Positions 8,920 through 17,814 are shown, counted from the stretch's first letter. The stretch: DNA of 64,000 nucleotides from Flavobacterium tyrosinilyticum (GCF_023656565.1 NZ_JAMOKG010000001.1:1060456-1124455), one strand, 5' to 3'. Numbers and translations: made by a program. Notes: generated by a model from the letters alone, not told the origin.

Positions 8920-9978
8920 ATGAAAAATTTTGACATTAACGAAGATCCTCACAGACGCTTCAACCCATTAATTAACGAATGGGTCTTGGTTTCACCTCAC
9001 CGTGCAAAACGCCCTTGGCAAGGACAAAATGAAACTATTTCAACTGAAGAACTCCCTAAGTACGACCCTACTTGTTACTTGTGTCCAGGAAATGTTCGTG
9101 CCAACGGAATGAATAATCCGCAATACGAAAACAGTTTTGTTTTTGAAAATGATTTTGCAGCCATGAAACAGGACGAAATCATTTTTGAAGATGATATTAA
9201 ACATACTTTTTTTAAGGCAAAACCAGAACAAGGAATTTCGAGAGTGGTTTGCTTTTCGCCAAGACACGATCTGACTCTTCCAGAAATGGAAATTGCCGAT
9301 ATTGAAAACATCATTAGAACTTGGCAGAAAGAATATACCGATTTAGGAAACATTAAATTCATCAACCATGTTCAGATTTTTGAAAACAAAGGAAGTGTTA
9401 TGGGCTGCAGCAACCCACATCCGCACGGTCAAATTTGGGCACAATCTTCTCTACCAACTCAGGTCGAAAAAACACAAAATAGCTTAAAATCGTACTACGA
9501 TAAAAATCAGACAACATTGTTAGAAGATTATGTAAAAGCCGAATTGAAAGCTGGCGATCGTATCGTAATCGAAAACGATCATTTTGTGGCATTGGTTCCA
9601 TTTTGGGCAATCTGGCCATACGAAACTATGATTATCAGCAAAAGAGCTGTAAACAAAATCACCAATTTTACTGAAGATGAAAGTAGCGCTTTCGCGAAAA
9701 TCTTAAAGCAACTTACAACGAAGTACGACAATTTATTTAATACTTCATTTCCATATTCGTCAGGAATTCACCAATCGCCAACAGACGGTTTAATCCATCC
9801 AGAATGGCATTTCCACATGCATTTTTATCCACCTTTGCTGAGATCTGCAACGGTAAAGAAATTCATGGTCGGATATGAAATGTTGGGAGAATCGCAGCGT
9901 GATATTACACCTGAAAAAAGTGCTGAAATTTTGAGACAGCTTTCAGATGTACATTACAAAAGCCCAGTAAAAGCTTAA
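8920..9978 (+). CDS. galT: Galactose-1-phosphate uridylyltransferase
   Basis: GalT exchanges UMP between UDP-glucose and galactose 1-phosphate. The product has 352 residues, the usual size. Residues CYLC around position 52-55 would be zinc ligands, and the active-site triad HPH appears in SNPHPHGQIWAQ, with the uridylylated histidine expected at H169. A second His-rich stretch, HPEWHFHMHFYPP, in the C-terminal part completes the HIT-fold metal site. It follows galK by 15 nt and so is almost certainly co-transcribed. Confidence 0.97.
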   Translation: MKNFDINEDPHRRFNPLINEWVLVSPHRAKRPWQGQNETISTEELPKYDPTCYLCPGNVRANGMNNPQYENSFVFENDFAAMKQDEIIFEDDIKHTFFKAKPEQGISRVVCFSPRHDLTLPEMEIADIENIIRTWQKEYTDLGNIKFINHVQIFENKGSVMGCSNPHPHGQIWAQSSLPTQVEKTQNSLKSYYDKNQTTLLEDYVKAELKAGDRIVIENDHFVALVPFWAIWPYETMIISKRAVNKITNFTEDESSAFAKILKQLTTKYDNLFNTSFPYSSGIHQSPTDGLIHPEWHFHMHFYPPLLRSATVKKFMVGYEMLGESQRDITPEKSAEILRQLSDVHYKSPVKA

Positions 9979-10082
9979 TGGTTTAGTGTTGTCCTTAATT
10001 CAAATCTAAAAATTTAACACAATTCTTATTAGATAAATGTAAAAAACACATTTACTAATGGTTAATTTCTAAATTTTTATTT

Positions 10083-10090
10083 TACATTTG
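10083..10090 (+). promoter_or_regulatory. Putative -7 box (TACATTTG) for the sugar symporter
   Basis: An exact TAnnTTTG match lies in the 250-nt galT-symporter gap, about 139 nt upstream of the symporter ATG. No clear TTG is at the -33 position. A separate promoter would let the transporter be made apart from the Leloir enzymes. Confidence 0.4.
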
Positions 10091-10228
10091 GCTTCTGCTT
10101 TATTTTCGCAAAAAAATAACAGAAATAAAACACATCTTGCATTTTTAACAAGATTTGACAACACAAAAACTGATTTAAAACCACATAAACAAACAACCCT
10201 ATAATAATTATTTAAAATACTACTAACA

Positions 10229-11917
10229 ATGAACCAAAACCTCGCTTTCGCAGACTATGCGGTTTTTATTATTTATTTCATCGTAGTCTCGGTCTACGGT
10301 TACACCGTTTACCGCAAACGTAAACAAGACGAACAAGATGCTAAAGCTTACTTTTTGGCTGAAGGAAATTTAACTTGGTGGGCAATTGGAGCTTCTCTTA
10401 TTGCTTCTAATATCTCTGCAGAACAGTTCATCGGAATGAGCGGTGAAGGATTCTTCTTAGGAATCGCTGTTGCTGCTTACGAATGGCTTGCTGCCGTTGC
10501 TCTTATTATTGTCGCGGTGTGGTTTATTCCTGTATATCTTAAAAATAAGATTTACACGATGCCACAATTCTTAAAAACACGTTACAACGAATCTACTGCA
10601 CTTATCATGGCTGTATTCTGGCTGTTTTTATATGTTTTCGTAAACCTTACTTCTATTTTATACTTAGGAGCTGTTGCGATTAACAAACTTGCGGGTGGAG
10701 AATATCTTCACGTAATTATGCTTGGATTGGCTATTTTTGCTTTGTTTATTTCTCTTGGAGGAATGAAGGTTGTGGCTTATACAGACGTTATTCAGGTGGC
10801 TGTATTAATTATCGGAGGTTTAGTAACATCTTATATTGCCTTAACAACAGTTGCAGAAGCTTTTGGTGTTGGACAAAACGCAATTGCCGGTTTCAAAGTT
10901 TTAATGCAGCAGGCTCCAGAACATTTCAAAATGATTATTCCGAAACCAACTGCGACGTCTTCTCAGCTTGAAATCGATAAATACCTTACTTTCCCTGGAT
11001 TGTTATCTTACGCTGCTGGTATCTGGATCATCAACCTAAACTATTGGGGATGTAACCAATACATTACACAAAGAGCACTTGGAGCAGATCTACAAACCGC
11101 TCGTACAGGTATTTTGTTTGCTGGTATGTTAAAATTATTAATGCCACTTATCGTCATGTTACCTGGTATTGCTGCTTACGTTTTATATACAAACGGACAT
11201 TTACCTCAATTGGAGGGAGGAGTAAAAGACGAGGCATATTCTGCTATATTAACATTCCTTCCAACTGGATTAAAAGGTCTTTCTGTTGCTGCTCTTACTG
11301 CTGCAATTGTAGCATCGTTGGCTGGAAAAGTAAACAGTATTTCTACAATCTACACATTAGACGTTCATAAAAAATATATCCAGAAAGATGCGGGTGAAAA
11401 ACAGCAGGTGAACATCGGGCGTCTTGCCGTTTTTGTTGCCATGCTTTTAGCTGTGTTATTTACATGGAATGACGTCTTAGGAATTGGTGGCGTTGGAGGA
11501 TTTACCTACATCCAAAAATACACTGGATTTATTAGCCCTGGAGTTTTTGCTATGTTCTTCTTAGGTATGTTCTGGAAAAGGACTACTGGAACAGCAGCAA
11601 TTGTTGGTGTAATTTTAGGATTCTTATTATCTGTTTTATTCAACGAATACGCTCCGGCTTTATTTGGAAACGATACACTTTTATACACAGCTTACCCTAA
11701 CGGAAAAGGAGGTTTCGAAATTCCGTTCCATATCTGTATGGGATTATCATTCTTATTCACAATGATTGCAATGATTCTGATAAGTTTTGCTGGTCCAAAA
11801 GTAAACCCTAAAGCATTTGAAATTGATTCTGAAATGTTTAAAGTTAAACCGCAGACAACAGTCTTAATCGTAATTACATTATTGATTATTGCTGCGCTTT
11901 ATGTTAAGTTCTGGTAA
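10229..11917 (+). CDS. Sodium/sugar symporter (SSS family, SGLT-like)
   Basis: The product is a 562-residue polytopic inner-membrane protein with about 14 hydrophobic segments. The start (FADYAVFIIYFIVVSVYGY) and the segment LTWWAIGASLIASNISAEQFIGMSG match SGLT-type transporters of the solute:sodium symporter family, as does GLKGLSVAALTAAIVASLAGKVNS (read as GLSVAALTAAIVAS then LAGKVNSIST). It would take up a monosaccharide with Na+. Position after galM-galK-galT suggests galactose, possibly also glucose or the fucose used by the next genes, for which no separate permease is visible. A strong hairpin follows the stop codon. Confidence 0.9.
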   Translation: MNQNLAFADYAVFIIYFIVVSVYGYTVYRKRKQDEQDAKAYFLAEGNLTWWAIGASLIASNISAEQFIGMSGEGFFLGIAVAAYEWLAAVALIIVAVWFIPVYLKNKIYTMPQFLKTRYNESTALIMAVFWLFLYVFVNLTSILYLGAVAINKLAGGEYLHVIMLGLAIFALFISLGGMKVVAYTDVIQVAVLIIGGLVTSYIALTTVAEAFGVGQNAIAGFKVLMQQAPEHFKMIIPKPTATSSQLEIDKYLTFPGLLSYAAGIWIINLNYWGCNQYITQRALGADLQTARTGILFAGMLKLLMPLIVMLPGIAAYVLYTNGHLPQLEGGVKDEAYSAILTFLPTGLKGLSVAALTAAIVASLAGKVNSISTIYTLDVHKKYIQKDAGEKQQVNIGRLAVFVAMLLAVLFTWNDVLGIGGVGGFTYIQKYTGFISPGVFAMFFLGMFWKRTTGTAAIVGVILGFLLSVLFNEYAPALFGNDTLLYTAYPNGKGGFEIPFHICMGLSFLFTMIAMILISFAGPKVNPKAFEIDSEMFKVKPQTTVLIVITLLIIAALYVKFW

Positions 11918-11944
11918 TAAATTATCAGTTCTATTCTCTCTATC

Positions 11945-11986
11945 TTTACAGCTGTTGTTTGTCATGAACAACAGCTGTAAATTTTT
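11945..11986 (+). terminator. Rho-independent terminator after the symporter
   Basis: A 15-bp perfect stem, TTTACAGCTGTTGTT (11945-11959) with AACAACAGCTGTAAA (11967-11981), has a 7-nt loop and is followed by a short T-run. It ends the galactose block. Confidence 0.85.
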
Positions 11987-12040
11987 AAAAAAGTTTTAAA
12001 ATAGAAATAAAAGCTACGGACTAAAATGATTCGCTTTATT

Positions 12041-12109
12041 TTGTCACCCTGAGCGAAGTCGAAGGGCGCTCCGATTGGACGTGGGCTTCGACTTCGCTCA
12101 GCCTGACAA
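12041..12109. repeat. REP-like palindromic repeat, copy 1 (CTGAGCGAAGTCGAAG family)
   Basis: CTGAGCGAAGTCGAAG (12049-12064) pairs perfectly with CTTCGACTTCGCTCAG (12086-12101). The stem is extended by TTGTCA and TGACAA with a CC/CC mismatch. The 21-nt loop is GC-rich compared with its surroundings. Copies are at 13019-13087 (same orientation) and 44272-44340 (inverted loop). A spurious ORF runs through it. Confidence 0.9.
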
Positions 12110-12193
12110 AACTGGATTTTAAAAATCCTTTTAATCTTTATGATCTGTGGCAAAAAATATTAAACAGAATTTAAATTATAATAAATAAATACC

Positions 12194-12973
12194 ATGCAGT
12201 TATCATTAACCCAAAAAATCATTATCGTTACGGGAGGCGCAAAAGGAATCGGTTTAGGAATCGTTAAGGTTCTAGCCGAAGAAAATGCCATTCCGTTTAT
12301 CGTTGGACGTAACGAAAATGACAACATCAAAGCCGTAGAAGAATTAAAAGCCATTGGAAAAGAAGCGCATCAAGTTGCCGCCGATTTGACAAAACCTGAA
12401 GACTGCAAAAAAGCCGTTGAAGCCGTAATCGCAAAATTCGGCAGAATTGACGGATTGGTAAACAATGCCGGCGTTAATGACGGTGTTGGATTAGAAAACG
12501 GAAATTATGAAGATTTCGCTGCTTCTCTTCACAAAAATTTAGTGCATTATTATTTAATGGCACAGCATGCTCTTCCTTATCTTAAAGAATCAAAAGGAGC
12601 CATTGTAAACATTGGTTCTAAAACTGCCGAAACTGGTCAGGGCGGAACTTCAGCGTATGCCGCTTCAAACGGTGGAAGAAATGCTTTAACCAGAGAATGG
12701 GCTGTTGAATTATTAAAATACAGCATTCGTGTAAACGCTGTAATTGTAGCAGAATGTTACACGCCACTTTACGAAACTTGGATCAATACTTTTGAAAATA
12801 AAGAAGAAAAACTGGCTGCAATTACCAAAAATATTCCGCTAGAAAACAGAATGACAACCGCAGAAGAAATTGCGAATATGGTTGTTTTCTTATTGTCTGA
12901 AAAATCAAGTCATACCACTGGACAGATTATTTATGTTGATGGTGGTTATACGCATTTAGATCGTTCTATTTAA
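12194..12973 (+). CDS. L-fucose dehydrogenase (SDR family) with Asn in place of the catalytic Lys
   Basis: The product is a 259-residue short-chain dehydrogenase with the NAD-binding TGGAKGIGLG loop at about 14-23 and the NNAG motif at about 90-93. From memory it closely resembles the Burkholderia L-fucose dehydrogenase: DGLVNNAGVND, TREWA, TFEN.EEKL.AIT..IPL and SSHTTGQ..YVDGGYTHLDR are shared. It would oxidise L-fucose to L-fucono-lactone, the first step of the route completed by the genes at 14340-18150. The catalytic tyrosine is Y155, but the usual YxxxK lysine is N159 (YAASNGG). This is either a real family variation or a loss of activity. No lactonase gene is visible nearby. The gene is separated from the rest of the pathway by a repeat and the AraC gene. 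Confidence 0.83.
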   Translation: MQLSLTQKIIIVTGGAKGIGLGIVKVLAEENAIPFIVGRNENDNIKAVEELKAIGKEAHQVAADLTKPEDCKKAVEAVIAKFGRIDGLVNNAGVNDGVGLENGNYEDFAASLHKNLVHYYLMAQHALPYLKESKGAIVNIGSKTAETGQGGTSAYAASNGGRNALTREWAVELLKYSIRVNAVIVAECYTPLYETWINTFENKEEKLAAITKNIPLENRMTTAEEIANMVVFLLSEKSSHTTGQIIYVDGGYTHLDRSI

Positions 12974-12980
12974 TTTTTTT

Positions 12981-13129
12981 TGCCACAGATTAAAAGGATT
13001 ACAATGATTCGCTTTAGTTTGTCACCCTGAGCGAAGTCGAAGGGCACTCCAATTGGACGTGGGCTTCGACTTCGCTCAGCCTGACAAAACTGGACGTAAA
13101 AATCATTTTAATCCTTTTAATCTGTGGCA
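12981..13129. repeat. Composite nested inverted repeat, REP-like copy 2
   Basis: Perfect 21-bp outer arms (12981-13001, beginning TGCCACAGATTAAAAGG; 13109-13129, ending CCTTTTAATCTGTGGCA) enclose the CTGAGCGAAGTCGAAG hairpin (arms 13027-13042 and 13064-13079). The whole 149-bp unit can fold into one long double hairpin. The outer-arm word is found again near 12121-12153, 13270-13302, 39632-39662 and 44231-44250. Confidence 0.88.
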
Positions 13130-13277
13130 TTTATTTAAATTCACATAGCACTATGTGTTCAAATCTAGATTTGTTTTTTCACTCTTTTATGGATGACAAA
13201 TTCTATGTTTCTATGTGTTTATTTTTTTGTTTCACGCAGATTCGGCAGATCAAGCAGATTTAATTCTGAAATCCTTT
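13130..13277. other. Intergenic stretch with further repeat words before araC-type gene end
   Basis: No gene is seen. It holds a CACATAG..CTATGTG palindrome (about 13143-13157), a TATGTTTCTATGTGTT word shared with 5311-5326, and TTTCACGCAGATT shared with 7610-7622. With the composite repeat it makes the whole 304-nt gap after the fucose dehydrogenase a mosaic of repeat families. Confidence 0.6.
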
Positions 13278-14168
13278 TTAATCTTTATAATCTGTGGCAA
13301 AACTAACCTTCGCATTATTTTTAAAATCGGAAGGCGTAATTCCTTTAACTTTTTTGAAGAGTTTATTAAAGTTTGAAGCTGTTTTATAACCGCATTCATA
13401 CGCAATCTCAGACATACTTTTATCCGTTTCCAACAACAATTTGCAGGCATTCGAAATTCGGATTTCATGTAGATAATCCACAAAATTCTTTTTCGTTTTT
13501 ACCCTGAACATTCTGCAGAAAGACGTTCTTGTCATATTAGCTACAGCGGCAATTTCTTCTAAGGAAATATTCTTTTTGTAATTTTTGTTGACGTATTGAA
13601 AAACCTCCGAAAGACGATCTACTTTCGAATCCTTTTGCATCAAAGAATAAATTTCATCGTTGATATAAATCGTATCCTGACTTTCAGAAAGAATAGACAA
13701 AATCTCAAAAAGCCCAACAATAACTTCGAAGTCTTTTTTAGCAACTAACTTCTCTAGTTTCTTTGCAATTTGTTTATTGGTTTTTCCGATAATCGAAATT
13801 CCTTTTCCTGCCTGAAAAAAGAGTTCGTTTATTTTCTGAGTTTCTTTTAATTCGTAAAAAGTCGGCCCGAAAATATCCTTATGAAAATATACGACTATCG
13901 AATTGGCTCTTAAATCTTCAATTCCATGATAGTATTTTTCATCATTTAACCAAACATGCGGAATATCAGAACCTAAAAAAACCATATCTCCAGGCTCAAA
14001 CGGCATTACCGAATTTCCGATAATCCGCTTACCGTAACTCTCTTTTACATATACCAATTCCAATTCCGGATGCGAATGAAACGGCGCCTGAAAAAAAGGT
14101 TCAATACGATTCAGCACCGAAACTTTAGTATTGAGATAAGATGCTATTTTAGTTTGTTCCAATTTCAT
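13278..14168 (-). CDS. AraC-family regulator with cupin sensor, likely controls L-fucose genes
   Basis: The protein has 296 residues. The N-terminal half holds a cupin-like sensor (FHSHPELELVYV near residues 30-41, then MPFEPGDMVFLGSDIPHVW). The C-terminal half (about 190-290) has two helix-turn-helix motifs (ISLEEIAAVANMTRTSFCRMF and MSEIAYECGYKTASNFNKLF, each shortened here at will) ending in the KGITPSDFK signature. It is divergent from the UxaA-type dehydratase gene with 171 nt between starts, and lies inside the L-fucose set, so it probably activates that set. The sugar or acid it senses is inferred, not shown. Confidence 0.88.
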   Translation of the reverse strand: MKLEQTKIASYLNTKVSVLNRIEPFFQAPFHSHPELELVYVKESYGKRIIGNSVMPFEPGDMVFLGSDIPHVWLNDEKYYHGIEDLRANSIVVYFHKDIFGPTFYELKETQKINELFFQAGKGISIIGKTNKQIAKKLEKLVAKKDFEVIVGLFEILSILSESQDTIYINDEIYSLMQKDSKVDRLSEVFQYVNKNYKKNISLEEIAAVANMTRTSFCRMFRVKTKKNFVDYLHEIRISNACKLLLETDKSMSEIAYECGYKTASNFNKLFKKVKGITPSDFKNNAKVSFATDYKD

Positions 14169-14172
14169 ATTG

Positions 14173-14180
14173 CAAAGATA
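14173..14180 (-). promoter_or_regulatory. -7 box (TATCTTTG) almost touching the araC-type start codon
   Basis: On the minus strand the sequence reads TATCTTTGCAATATG, with the last ATG being the start at 14168. Transcription from this box would begin at or next to the start codon, implying a leaderless mRNA, unless the true start is further in. Confidence 0.4.
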
Positions 14181-14339
14181 ATTAAAGATTAGATACGGAT
14201 AATATTAGACTATTAACCAATGTGTAAAAAAACTAATTTTATTTTTCGTTAACTGCCCGAATTCTATACAAAATCAAAGGATTAAATTGTTATAAAACGA
14301 ACGCAGTGACATCAAAAAAAAGAAAAAACAAACAACACA

Positions 14340-15995
14340 ATGTCTGAGAATAACACAAAAAAACTGGTTGTAAAACTGCATCCAGACGATAATGTATTGG
14401 TTGCCTTAACCGATCTTCAAAAAGGCGAAACCATTCATTTTGAAAACGAAACATACGTTTTACAAGACCTCATCAAAGCCAAACATAAATTCTACATGCA
14501 GGATATGAAGCAAGGAGAAGAAGTAAATATGTACGGTGTTTTGGTAGGAAAAGTGCAAAACGATATTGTGAAAGGAAGTCTAATGACGACCGAAAATCTT
14601 AAACACGCCGCAGATCCTTACGCCTACAGAAACGCTTCTTACGAATGGAATGCACCAGATATTTCTAAATTTGAAAACAGAACTTTTAAAGGTTACAAAA
14701 GAAAAGACGGACGCGTTGGAACGGCAAATTACTGGCTTTTTGTTCCAACTGTTTTTTGTGAAAACAGAAATTTAGATGTTATCAAAGAAGCCTTACACAA
14801 ACAATTGGGTTATGCTGTAACGGACAAATACAACCAATTTACGCACGAATTACTAGAAGGTTATTTGAACGGAAATGACATTAACGATATCAATATTGAA
14901 TTAAATCCGACTCCAAAAAACAAACGTGTTTTTGAAAATGTGGACGGAATTAAATTCTTAAATCATCAAGGAGGCTGCGGCGGAACTCGTCAGGATGCTT
15001 CTACTTTGAGCGCTTTATTGGCTTCTTATGCGAATCATCCAAATGTGGGCGGAATTACACTTTTGAGTTTAGGATGCCAGCATTTACAGGTTCAAGATTT
15101 TGTAAATGATGTAAAAAGACAAAACCCAGAGTTTGACAAACCGTTGTTTATTTTTGAGCAGCAGCAGACCGAAAGCGAAGAAGTTTTGATTACCAATGCC
15201 ATCAAAAAAACATTTGAAGGTTTAATTGAAATCAACAAATATGAAAGAACCGATGCGCCTTTGAGCGATTTATGCATTGGTGTAAAATGTGGCGGAAGCG
15301 ATGGATTCAGTGGTGTTTCTGCAAATCCTGCTGTGGGTTATACTTCAGATTTAGTCGTAGCTTTAGGCGGAAAAATTCTTTTGGCTGAATTTCCAGAATT
15401 GTGCGGTGCCGAGCAGAATTTAATCGACAGATGTATTACGGAAGATAACGCTAAAAAATTCATAGATTTAATGGAATCTTATGATGAGCTAGCGCATAAA
15501 GTGGGTTCAGGTTTTCATATGAATCCGTCTCCGGGAAATATCAAAGACGGATTAATTACAGACGCCATCAAAAGTGCCGGAGCGGCCAAAAAAGGCGGAA
15601 CTTCTCCTGTTGTTGATGTTTTAGATTATACCGAATTGGTTACAAAACCGGGTTTAAGTTTGGTTTGTACGCCAGGAAATGATGTCGAAGCAACAACTGG
15701 AAAAGCGGCTTCGGGAGCAACTTTAATTTTGTTTACAACGGGATTGGGAACTCCTACAGGAAACCCAGTTTGTCCTGTAATCAAAGTGGCGACAAACTCT
15801 GTTCTAGCAACCAGAATGAAAGATATTATCGATATTGACTGCGGACCAATTATCAGTGGTGAAAAATCTATTGAAGAAATGGGCGAGGAAATTTTAGAAT
15901 ATTGCATCAAAGCGGCAAGCGGCGAAATTATTCCGAAAGCGGTTCAATTAAATCAAGATGATTTTATTCCGTGGAAACGCGGCGTATCTTTGTAA
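14340..15995 (+). CDS. UxaA-family (altronate/galactarate type) dehydratase, predicted L-fuconate dehydratase
   Basis: The product has 551 residues: an N-terminal SAF-like domain (about 1-95) and a C-terminal UxaA/GarD domain with HQGGCGGTRQD near 210, SLGCQHLQV near 245 and the family signature KCGGSDGFSGVSANPA near 315. These enzymes remove water from sugar acids and need iron or another metal bound by conserved Cys/His. The neighbours (fucose dehydrogenase, SDR, FAH hydrolase, mutarotase) point to L-fuconate as substrate, giving 2-keto-3-deoxy-L-fuconate. In Xanthomonas this step uses an unrelated enolase-superfamily enzyme, so this would be a non-homologous replacement. Altronate or galactonate remain possible substrates. 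Confidence 0.85.
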   Translation: MSENNTKKLVVKLHPDDNVLVALTDLQKGETIHFENETYVLQDLIKAKHKFYMQDMKQGEEVNMYGVLVGKVQNDIVKGSLMTTENLKHAADPYAYRNASYEWNAPDISKFENRTFKGYKRKDGRVGTANYWLFVPTVFCENRNLDVIKEALHKQLGYAVTDKYNQFTHELLEGYLNGNDINDINIELNPTPKNKRVFENVDGIKFLNHQGGCGGTRQDASTLSALLASYANHPNVGGITLLSLGCQHLQVQDFVNDVKRQNPEFDKPLFIFEQQQTESEEVLITNAIKKTFEGLIEINKYERTDAPLSDLCIGVKCGGSDGFSGVSANPAVGYTSDLVVALGGKILLAEFPELCGAEQNLIDRCITEDNAKKFIDLMESYDELAHKVGSGFHMNPSPGNIKDGLITDAIKSAGAAKKGGTSPVVDVLDYTELVTKPGLSLVCTPGNDVEATTGKAASGATLILFTTGLGTPTGNPVCPVIKVATNSVLATRMKDIIDIDCGPIISGEKSIEEMGEEILEYCIKAASGEIIPKAVQLNQDDFIPWKRGVSL

Positions 15996-16033
15996 AAGAC
16001 TATTAAAAAACAACTCATAAAAATTTATATCAA

Positions 16034-16798
16034 ATGTTTTCATTACAAAATAAAAAAGCAATAATCACGGGCGGCGGAAGCGGAATTGGAAGAGCGATTT
16101 CGGTATTATTTGCAAAACAAGGTGCTGAAGTTCACATTCTAGAATTGACGGAAGAAAGCGCAAAAGAAACTGTTGAAGAAATTAAATCAGCTGGCGGAAC
16201 TGTTTTTGCTCATGCTTGTGACGTTTCGAACCACGAACAAGTAAACTCAACTTTCGAAAAAATCGGAAATATCAATATTCTGGTAAACAACGCTGGAATT
16301 GCTCACGTTGGAAAAGTAGACACCACTTCAGAATCTGATTTTGACAGAATTATGAATGTAAACGTTAAAGGGGTTTACAACTGTCTTCACGCTTCGATTC
16401 CAGCGCTAAGAAATTCTGGCGGAGGTGTAATTTTGAACTTGGCTTCAATCGCTTGCTGGGTTGGAATACCAGATCGTTTTGCTTATTCTACGGCAAAAGG
16501 AGCGGTTATGGCCATGACTTTATCGGTTGCAAAAGATTATTTGAATGATAAAATCAGATGTAATTCTATTTCTCCTGCGAGAGTTCACACACCTTTCGTA
16601 GATGGATTTATTGCTAAAAATTATCCTGGAAAAGAAGAAGAAATTTTCGAAAAACTATCTCAATCACAGCCAATCGGCCGTATGGGAAAACCAGAAGAAA
16701 TCGCAACTTTAGCATTATTTTTATGCAGTGATGAGTCTTCTTTCATCACAGGTTCAGATTACCCAATTGATGGTGGATTTATTAAATTGAATAACTAA
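16034..16798 (+). CDS. SDR oxidoreductase, predicted 2-keto-3-deoxy-L-fuconate dehydrogenase
   Basis: The product has 254 residues with TGGGSGIGRA at about 12-21, NNAGIAHVG at about 89-97, and an intact catalytic YSTAK at Y151/K155. The C-terminal PIDGGF is typical of classical SDRs. It lies 38 nt after the UxaA-type dehydratase. In the known non-phosphorylated L-fucose route, an SDR oxidises 2-keto-3-deoxy-L-fuconate to the 2,4-diketo acid, which is the substrate of the FAH-family hydrolase encoded next. That role is inferred from context. The fold and family are clear. Confidence 0.88.
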   Translation: MFSLQNKKAIITGGGSGIGRAISVLFAKQGAEVHILELTEESAKETVEEIKSAGGTVFAHACDVSNHEQVNSTFEKIGNINILVNNAGIAHVGKVDTTSESDFDRIMNVNVKGVYNCLHASIPALRNSGGGVILNLASIACWVGIPDRFAYSTAKGAVMAMTLSVAKDYLNDKIRCNSISPARVHTPFVDGFIAKNYPGKEEEIFEKLSQSQPIGRMGKPEEIATLALFLCSDESSFITGSDYPIDGGFIKLNN

Positions 16799-16807
16799 AA
16801 AAGGAAA

Positions 16808-16920
16808 TAGCCACGAATTCACGAATTAAAAAGATTAAAAAATTTGTGAAATCTGTGCGAATTAAAATAACCGCGAATTTCACAAATTATGATTTGTAAA
16901 AATTCGTGAATTCGTGGCTA
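16808..16920. repeat. Nested inverted repeat of the GAATTCGTGGCTA family
   Basis: Perfect 20-bp outer arms, TAGCCACGAATTCACGAATT (16808-16827) and its complement (16901-16920), enclose a second perfect 12-bp pair, AATTTGTGAAAT (16841-16852) with ATTTCACAAATT (16877-16888). It lies within an otherwise continuous operon. A relative with an interrupted arm is at 25901-26092. Confidence 0.88.
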
Positions 16921-16952
16921 AAAAAAATACATATTACTAAAAAAATTAAAAT

Positions 16953-17810
16953 ATGAAACTTATTAGATTCGGAGAAGAAGGAAAGGAAAAACCAGGAGTT
17001 TTACTAAATGAAAAAAGATACGATGTTTCGTCTATTGTAACAGATTACAACGAAGCTTTTTTTGAAAATGACGGTTTAGCAAAATTAGAAGAAGCTTTAA
17101 AAAATAACCCATCTTTACCAGAAGTAAGCGATTCAGTACGTTTAGGTTCGCCAGTTGCACGTCCATCAAAAATTATCTGCATCGGATTAAATTATGTAGA
17201 TCACTGTGAAGAAACGGGTGCTACAATTCCAGAAGAACCAATTATTTTCTTCAAATCAACCACTTCTTTATGCGGACCAAATGACAATTTGATCATCCCA
17301 AAAAACAGCGAAAAAACAGACTGGGAAGTAGAACTAGCTTTTGTTGTAGGAAAAAAAGCAAGCTACGTTTCTGAAGAAGATGCACCAAACTACATCGCTG
17401 GATACTGCCTTTTGAATGATTACAGCGAAAGAGCATTCCAAATCGAGCGTGGCGGACAATGGGCAAAAGGAAAAGGTTCTGATACCTTCGCTCCTCTTGG
17501 ACCAATTATGGCAACTCCAGACGAAATTGGAGATGTTAACAACTTAAAAATGTGGCTTACGGTAAATGGAAAAACGTTCCAAAATAGTAATACTTCAAAC
17601 TTGATTTTTAAAATTCCATTTTTAGTACATTACTTAAGCCAGTTTATGACATTGCTCCCTGGTGATGTTATTAGTACTGGAACACCTCCGGGAGTTGGAT
17701 TAGGAATTAAACCAGATCCAATTTACATTAAAGCAGGTGACGTAATCGAATTAGGAATTGAAGGTTTAGGTACAAGCAAACAGACTGCCGTAGCGTATCA
17801 ACAAAACTAA
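16953..17810 (+). CDS. Fumarylacetoacetate-hydrolase family protein, predicted 2,4-diketo-3-deoxy-L-fuconate hydrolase
   Basis: The product has 285 residues. Residues 1-60 match the small N-terminal part of the family (MKLIRFGEEGKEKPGVLL), and the catalytic FAH fold follows (KIICIGLNYVDHCEETG, PIIFFKS, DWEVELAFVVGKKA with acidic metal ligands, and STGTPPGVGLG). Such proteins in L-fucose and L-rhamnose oxidation split the 2,4-diketo acid into pyruvate and L-lactate. Annotation pipelines often call them ureidoglycolate lyase. The next gene begins 4 nt after this stop codon, so translation is probably coupled. Confidence 0.87.
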   Translation: MKLIRFGEEGKEKPGVLLNEKRYDVSSIVTDYNEAFFENDGLAKLEEALKNNPSLPEVSDSVRLGSPVARPSKIICIGLNYVDHCEETGATIPEEPIIFFKSTTSLCGPNDNLIIPKNSEKTDWEVELAFVVGKKASYVSEEDAPNYIAGYCLLNDYSERAFQIERGGQWAKGKGSDTFAPLGPIMATPDEIGDVNNLKMWLTVNGKTFQNSNTSNLIFKIPFLVHYLSQFMTLLPGDVISTGTPPGVGLGIKPDPIYIKAGDVIELGIEGLGTSKQTAVAYQQN

Positions 17811-17814
17811 AATT

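Noticed and set aside
11962-12153. 63-codon minus-strand ORF across the REP-like repeat
   Set aside because: It is a translation of the palindromic repeat (AERSRSP and FDFAQGD peptides). The same peptide pattern appears at 44184-44369 from another copy, so it reflects repeat DNA and not a gene.
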